Source of the DNA: GCA-002700125 sp964434385
GTDB taxonomy: Bacteria; Chloroflexota; Dehalococcoidia; Lucifugimonadales; Lucifugimonadaceae
Assembly (NCBI GenBank): GCA_964434385.1
Contig: CAYSUW010000029.1
Location: forward strand, 1-8,488
Reading direction: 5' to 3'
DNA: 8,488 nt
Below the pieces are notes generated by a model that was not told the DNA's origin, did not search any database, and was given only the letters and a program-made list of their open reading frames with translations. This document shows positions 5,602-8,488 of the stretch, piece by piece. How positions within the stretch are numbered: position 1 is the stretch's first letter; each line of letters opens with the position of its first letter. The translations under genes were made by a program, and so were the position numbers.

Positions 5602-6969
5602 TTGAATAATCAAATTGTTAATTTATCAGCTGTTGAATTAAATCAATTAATTCTAAAAAAAGACTTATCATTAAATGAAGTTGCTCAGGCTTTCTTAAAT
5701 CAGTATAAAAAATATGATTCTAAGATTGGTGCATGGGTTTATCTTGATGAACAAAAGATTTTTGATCAGATTAATAGATTAGGATCAAAAATTCCCTATG
5801 AAGATTCTCTATTATATGGAATTCCTTTTGGAATTAAAGATATTTATTTTTCTAGAGAAATGCCAACTAAAATGGGTTCTGAGCTTCTTGTTGATTTCTA
5901 TCCAAAACACAATTCTACTCTTTTAGAAAAAATTCAAAGTTTTGGAGCTATATTAATGGGAAAAACAGTGACTACAGAGTTTGCAATGAATGAACCCACA
6001 AATGTAATAAATCCTTGGAATAAAGAATATACTCCTGGTGGTAGTAGTACAGGATCTGCGGTTGCAGTTGCTATGAGAATGTGCCCAATTGCTTTTGGTA
6101 CTCAAACTGCTGGTTCTATATTAAGACCAGCTTCATATAATGGAATTATTGGATTTAAGCCATCATTAGGTATCTTCTCTACAGAGGGTATTTTTCCTGT
6201 AAGTCCAACCTTTGATACTGTTGGCTGGATGTCAAGAAACCTAGAGGATATAGCGATGATTTTAGACGTTTTATCCAAAGAAAATTCCACAAGGTTGGGT
6301 TTTTCATATGACAACAAGAAAGAAACTATTTTAGAGAGAGTAAAAAATTTTGAAGAAGAAAAACCAAAAATTGGTGTAGTTGCTGCTTTTTTTGAAAGAG
6401 AATCTTGTCTTGAAGTTCAGGCTAATATGTTTGAAGTAACTGAAAAATTAAGTAATTTTGGTGCTAGAATAGAAATATTTAAACTTCCAAATAGTTTTAT
6501 AGGAATTAATGAAGCTAGGAAAATCATTGAATATTCAGAAGCTTACACTTTTCACAAGAATTTTTTTGATGATCTAATAAATTCTTATAAATCAAATACT
6601 AAAAACAGGATTAATTCAGGAAAATCAATTACCGCAGCGGACTATTTAAGAAGTTTAAAATTAGTGTCTCAATTTAGAAAAGATATTAAGAAATCTTTAG
6701 AGGATTTCGATGTAATTATCATGCCAACTAATAATGATTTAGTACCCAAAGACAAAGGGACTACAGGTGATCCAAAATTTCAATCTCCATGGACTGCTGC
6801 AGGACTTCCATCTACTTCTATCCCTTCAGGCACTGATAGAAATAGAATGCCTTTGGGACTTCAAATAGTAGGAAATTATTTGGATGATTCTAAATTATTG
6901 AGAATTACTAATTGGATAAAAAATGTAATTAATATCAAAATCGGTTTTCCCGCAATAATCAATGAGTAA
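5602..6969 (+). CDS. Amidase signature family hydrolase
   Basis: Amidase-signature enzymes hydrolyse or transfer amide groups using a Ser-cisSer-Lys triad. All three residues are placed as expected: K79 in GIPFGIKD, S148 in TPGGSSTGSAVAVA, and the nucleophile S172 in GTQTAGSILRPAS, 24 residues after S148 as in known members. The GTQTAGS-type nucleophile motif, rather than the GSDTGGS of GatA, and the lack of gatB/gatC nearby argue for a free-standing amidase and not the tRNA amidotransferase. The substrate cannot be told. The 455 residues are a full-length enzyme. No in-frame ATG exists near the 5' end: the frame opens after a stop at 5575, and TTG at 5602 is the best start, with only a weak GGA upstream. 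The 3' end overlaps cofE by 8 bp, so both are surely co-transcribed. Confidence 0.9.
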   Translation: MNNQIVNLSAVELNQLILKKDLSLNEVAQAFLNQYKKYDSKIGAWVYLDEQKIFDQINRLGSKIPYEDSLLYGIPFGIKDIYFSREMPTKMGSELLVDFYPKHNSTLLEKIQSFGAILMGKTVTTEFAMNEPTNVINPWNKEYTPGGSSTGSAVAVAMRMCPIAFGTQTAGSILRPASYNGIIGFKPSLGIFSTEGIFPVSPTFDTVGWMSRNLEDIAMILDVLSKENSTRLGFSYDNKKETILERVKNFEEEKPKIGVVAAFFERESCLEVQANMFEVTEKLSNFGARIEIFKLPNSFIGINEARKIIEYSEAYTFHKNFFDDLINSYKSNTKNRINSGKSITAADYLRSLKLVSQFRKDIKKSLEDFDVIIMPTNNDLVPKDKGTTGDPKFQSPWTAAGLPSTSIPSGTDRNRMPLGLQIVGNYLDDSKLLRITNWIKNVINIKIGFPAIINE

Positions 6970-7729
6970 TTTAAAAAACAATAATCAAATAACTATTTCA
7001 GGAATTTTAGGAATTCCTGAAATAAAATCTGGGTTCAATATTGGAGAAGTAATCTGTAAGTATTTAAACAAAAAATTGCCTCCCCACAATGGAGATATAA
7101 TTGTAGTAGCTCAAAAAATAATTTCAAAAGCTGAAAACTGTCTTGTTGATTTAAAATCTATTGAACCTACTAAAGAAGCGAAAAAAATAAGCAATATTAC
7201 TGAAAAAGACCCAAGGTTAGTACAGTTAATTTTAAATAATTCTAAAGAAATTATTAAGGCTAAAAAAGGAATATTAATTGTTGAAACTATATATGGATAT
7301 ATCTGTGCTAATGCTGGTATAGATACTTCTAACTTGAATGAAGAAGATAGTGTTAGTTTTCTTCCATTGAATTTGGACAAATCAGCTGAATTAATTAAAG
7401 AAAGTATTAAGGATTTTTTTGGAATTGAAGTAGCGGTGATTATTTCTGATTCATTCAATAGACCTTGGAGGAAAGGATCTATTAACGTAGCATTAGCGTT
7501 TTCAGGATTGGACCCATTTGTCAATTTGATTGGAGAGAAAGATGATTTTGGTAAACCTTTAAAATCTACATTGGTAAATGTTGCAGATGAAATTTCATCT
7601 GCTGCTCAATTGGTGATGGGGGAAAATTCTCGTGTTCCCGTAGCTTTGGTTAGAGGATATAAATATCAGAAGGCAAATTTTAAAGGATATAAAATATTTA
7701 GGGAAAAAGAGAAAGATTTATTTAGATAA
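6962..7729 (+). CDS. cofE: Coenzyme F420-0:L-glutamate ligase (CofE/FbiB N-terminal type)
   Basis: CofE adds L-glutamate residues to F420-0 using GTP, making the polyglutamate tail of the deazaflavin cofactor F420. The 255 residues match the stand-alone CofE length. Family motifs in order: GDIIVVAQKIISKAE (44-58), DPRLVQLIL (83-91), YICANAGIDTSN (113-124), EDSVSFLPLN (128-137), VAVIISDSFNRPWRKG (157-172), and VADEISSAAQLVMG (207-220) followed by PVALVRG (226-232). There is no C-terminal nitroreductase-like domain of the kind fused in mycobacterial FbiB. One block, GSINVALAFSG (172-182), departs from the usual G..DVAIG.AG. The ATG at 6962 lies inside the amidase 3' end (ATGAGTAA overlap) and has no Shine-Dalgarno of its own, so translation is likely coupled. 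No other F420 biosynthesis gene is in the window. Confidence 0.9.
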   Translation: MSNLKNNNQITISGILGIPEIKSGFNIGEVICKYLNKKLPPHNGDIIVVAQKIISKAENCLVDLKSIEPTKEAKKISNITEKDPRLVQLILNNSKEIIKAKKGILIVETIYGYICANAGIDTSNLNEEDSVSFLPLNLDKSAELIKESIKDFFGIEVAVIISDSFNRPWRKGSINVALAFSGLDPFVNLIGEKDDFGKPLKSTLVNVADEISSAAQLVMGENSRVPVALVRGYKYQKANFKGYKIFREKEKDLFR

Positions 7730-7739
7730 TTTCAATTTT

Positions 7740-8000
7740 CTATTTATTTTTTTTTACTTCTTTATTTTCTTTAGCTGCTTCTTTTTCTTTTTGTTTCTTT
7801 TTGTTATCAAGAGGTTTCTCTCCATGCCAAGTATTATATTCAAAAGAATTTCTGAATTTTTTTTCAGTTCCACATTTTTTGCATTTTCCAATGCTAGTCG
7901 GACCATTAGGAGGTTCTATGACCCAATGACAACCTCCTCCTGTTAAACAAGATGAAGGTTCTTCTGGGGTGACTTTTTTTTCCTCTTTGTTAGATGCCAT
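7740..8000 (-). CDS. Small zinc-ribbon protein, lysine-rich tail
   Basis: This 86-residue protein has a compact cysteine-containing core and charged ends. C18, C24-H25, C40 and C43 (KCKKCG) form a probable zinc site. Between them is WVIEPPNGPTSIGKC, and after them FRNSFEY. I recall a motif of this kind (CxHHW...P.GPTS.G.C..CG....F.NS) in uncharacterised small proteins of Chloroflexota and Actinomycetota; the function is unknown to me. The last 20 residues are almost all Lys, Glu, Asn and Ala (KKKQKEKEAAKENKEVKKNK) and probably disordered. It is convergent with cofE, leaving 10 bp between the stop codons, and divergent from the ABC transporter gene. A good promoter lies upstream. The ATG at 8000 has no obvious Shine-Dalgarno sequence. 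Confidence 0.85.
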   Translation of the reverse strand: MASNKEEKKVTPEEPSSCLTGGGCHWVIEPPNGPTSIGKCKKCGTEKKFRNSFEYNTWHGEKPLDNKKKQKEKEAAKENKEVKKNK

Positions 8001-8037
8001 ATTTTAAGATTTCTTAGATAAAAATTTAACAATCGAG

Positions 8038-8066
8038 ATTTTAACATTGCTTAAATTTGTCGTCAA
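8038..8066 (-). promoter_or_regulatory. Promoter of the zinc-ribbon gene
   Basis: On the minus strand TTGACG (8066-8061) and TAAAAT (8043-8038) are 17 bases apart. Both match the sigma-70 consensus at five of six positions, and a TG one base upstream of the -10 makes it an extended -10 element. Transcription would start near 8031, giving a leader of about 30 bases before the ATG at 8000. This is the best promoter match in the window. Confidence 0.65.
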
Positions 8067-8073
8067 TTTTAGG

Positions 8074-8086
8074 GTAAAAATTTTAC
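8074..8086. promoter_or_regulatory. Perfect inverted repeat between divergent promoters
   Basis: GTAAAA-A-TTTTAC is a 13-base perfect inverted repeat. It overlaps the -35 of the rightward promoter and lies 8 bases beyond the -35 of the leftward one. A transcription factor bound here could affect both genes. It is short and AT-rich, so chance is a real alternative. Confidence 0.25.
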
Positions 8087-8109
8087 AAGTAGAATTCATG
8101 TATTAAAAT
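8082..8109 (+). promoter_or_regulatory. Candidate promoter of the ABC transporter gene
   Basis: TTTACA (8082-8087) and TAAAAT (8104-8109) are separated by 16 bases; each matches the consensus at five of six positions. The predicted start near 8116 would leave about 29 bases before the likely start codon at 8145, with GGAGG at 8136-8140 between. Confidence 0.5.
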
Positions 8110-8144
8110 AGTATATGTAACATAATTGTTAGTCTGGAGGCTTT

Positions 8145-8488
8145 CTGAGTAAACATGTAGAACAACCAGTTGTGATAGAAGCTGGAAATGTTGAGAAAAT
8201 TTATAAATCTTCATCTGTAACTGTTCATGCTCTTAAAGGAGTTGATATCTCTATAAGTAAAGGTGAAATGGTAGCTATTATGGGTCCCAGTGGATGCGGA
8301 AAAACCACTTTATTAAATTGCCTTTCAGGATTGGATTCTATTGATGGAGGTGATATTACAATTCAGGGCAAGAAATTACAGGATTTGTCTGATGATAAAT
8401 TAAGTGAATTTAGAGCTTCTAACATGGGTTTTGTTTTTCAATTATATAATTTGCTTCCTGTATTAACATCTGTTGAAAATGTTGAATT
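8145..8488 (+). CDS. ABC transporter ATP-binding protein, MacB/LolD-like (3' end outside window)
   Basis: This is the first 114 codons of an ABC ATPase, the subunit that powers transport across the inner membrane. Visible are VHALKGVDISISKGE (about 27-41), Walker A GPSGCGKTT (47-55), and the Q-loop FVFQLYNLLPVLTSVENVE (96-114, Gln 99). The pattern 'FVFQ.YNLLP.LT..ENV' is typical of the MacB/LolD/FtsE group, which act with FtsX-like permeases in efflux or lipoprotein release. The signature motif and Walker B lie past the window edge. The frame is closed upstream by TAG at 8130. No ATG is available in frame before residue 42, so the start is probably CTG at 8145, four bases after GGAGG, giving MSKHVEQPVVIEA. 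GTG at 8172 is the alternative, but it lacks a ribosome-binding site. Confidence 0.88.
   Translation, partial: MSKHVEQPVVIEAGNVEKIYKSSSVTVHALKGVDISISKGEMVAIMGPSGCGKTTLLNCLSGLDSIDGGDITIQGKKLQDLSDDKLSEFRASNMGFVFQLYNLLPVLTSVENVE

Noticed and set aside
5602..6969. Amidase as GatA of the Glu-tRNA(Gln) amidotransferase
   Set aside because: The nucleophile motif is GTQTAGSILRPAS rather than the GatA-type GSDTGGSIRQPA, and no gatB or gatC is nearby.
7111..7524. 137-codon minus-strand open frame inside cofE
   Set aside because: It is a shadow of cofE, whose protein has all family motifs; the antisense translation shows no recognisable domain.
7730..7770. Bidirectional terminator between cofE and the convergent zinc-ribbon gene
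   Set aside because: The T-rich stretch is the lysine codons of the minus-strand gene, and I found no clear hairpin in the 10-bp gap or around it.

Overview
This is an AT-rich bacterial window, roughly one third G+C by eye, with AGA as the dominant arginine codon. It holds a translation/transcription gene cluster, then a short operon of accessory metabolism and two divergently transcribed genes. The backbone order is tRNA-Tyr, tRNA-Thr, tuf, rpmG, secE, nusG, rplK, rplA, rplJ, rplL, all on the + strand. Coenzyme F420 biosynthesis (cofE), an unlinked rpoBC, a small zinc-ribbon protein with a WVIEPPNGPTS motif, and a probable sulfatase tail together suggest a low-GC marine Chloroflexota lineage (SAR202-like). 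That assignment is inference; the bacterial nature and the ribosomal gene calls are secure.

Layout. 1-158: C-terminal 51 codons of a gene cut by the window edge, possibly a sulfatase. 159-362: non-coding, with a hairpin that may be a terminator and a weak promoter. 363-547: two tRNA genes with encoded CCA ends. 643-5376: tuf through rplL, with gaps of 2-50 bp except for a 137-bp gap before rplJ. That gap holds a recognisable L10 leader followed by an intrinsic terminator, the usual autoregulatory attenuator of rplJL. A strong AT-rich terminator follows rplL at 5375-5412, so the cluster ends there and does not continue into rpoB-rpoC. 5436-7729: a 52-codon ORF with a possibly leaderless start, an amidase-signature enzyme with a TTG start, and cofE overlapping the amidase by 8 bp; these look like one operon. 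7740-8000 (- strand): a small zinc-ribbon protein convergent with cofE. 8001-8144: a divergent promoter region. 8145-8488: the N-terminal part of a MacB/LolD-type ABC transporter ATPase, cut by the window edge.

How the genes work together. EF-Tu, L33, L11, L1, L10 and L12 build or serve the ribosome; L11, L10 and L12 form the stalk base on which EF-Tu acts. SecE is part of the protein export channel and NusG couples transcription to translation. The most unusual feature is the L10 protein: its normal core is followed by a tail of five tandem 15-residue charged repeats that are nearly identical at DNA level. The amidase-cofE pair is the main metabolic curiosity. I found no CRISPR array, insertion sequence, phage gene or clearly novel defence system.
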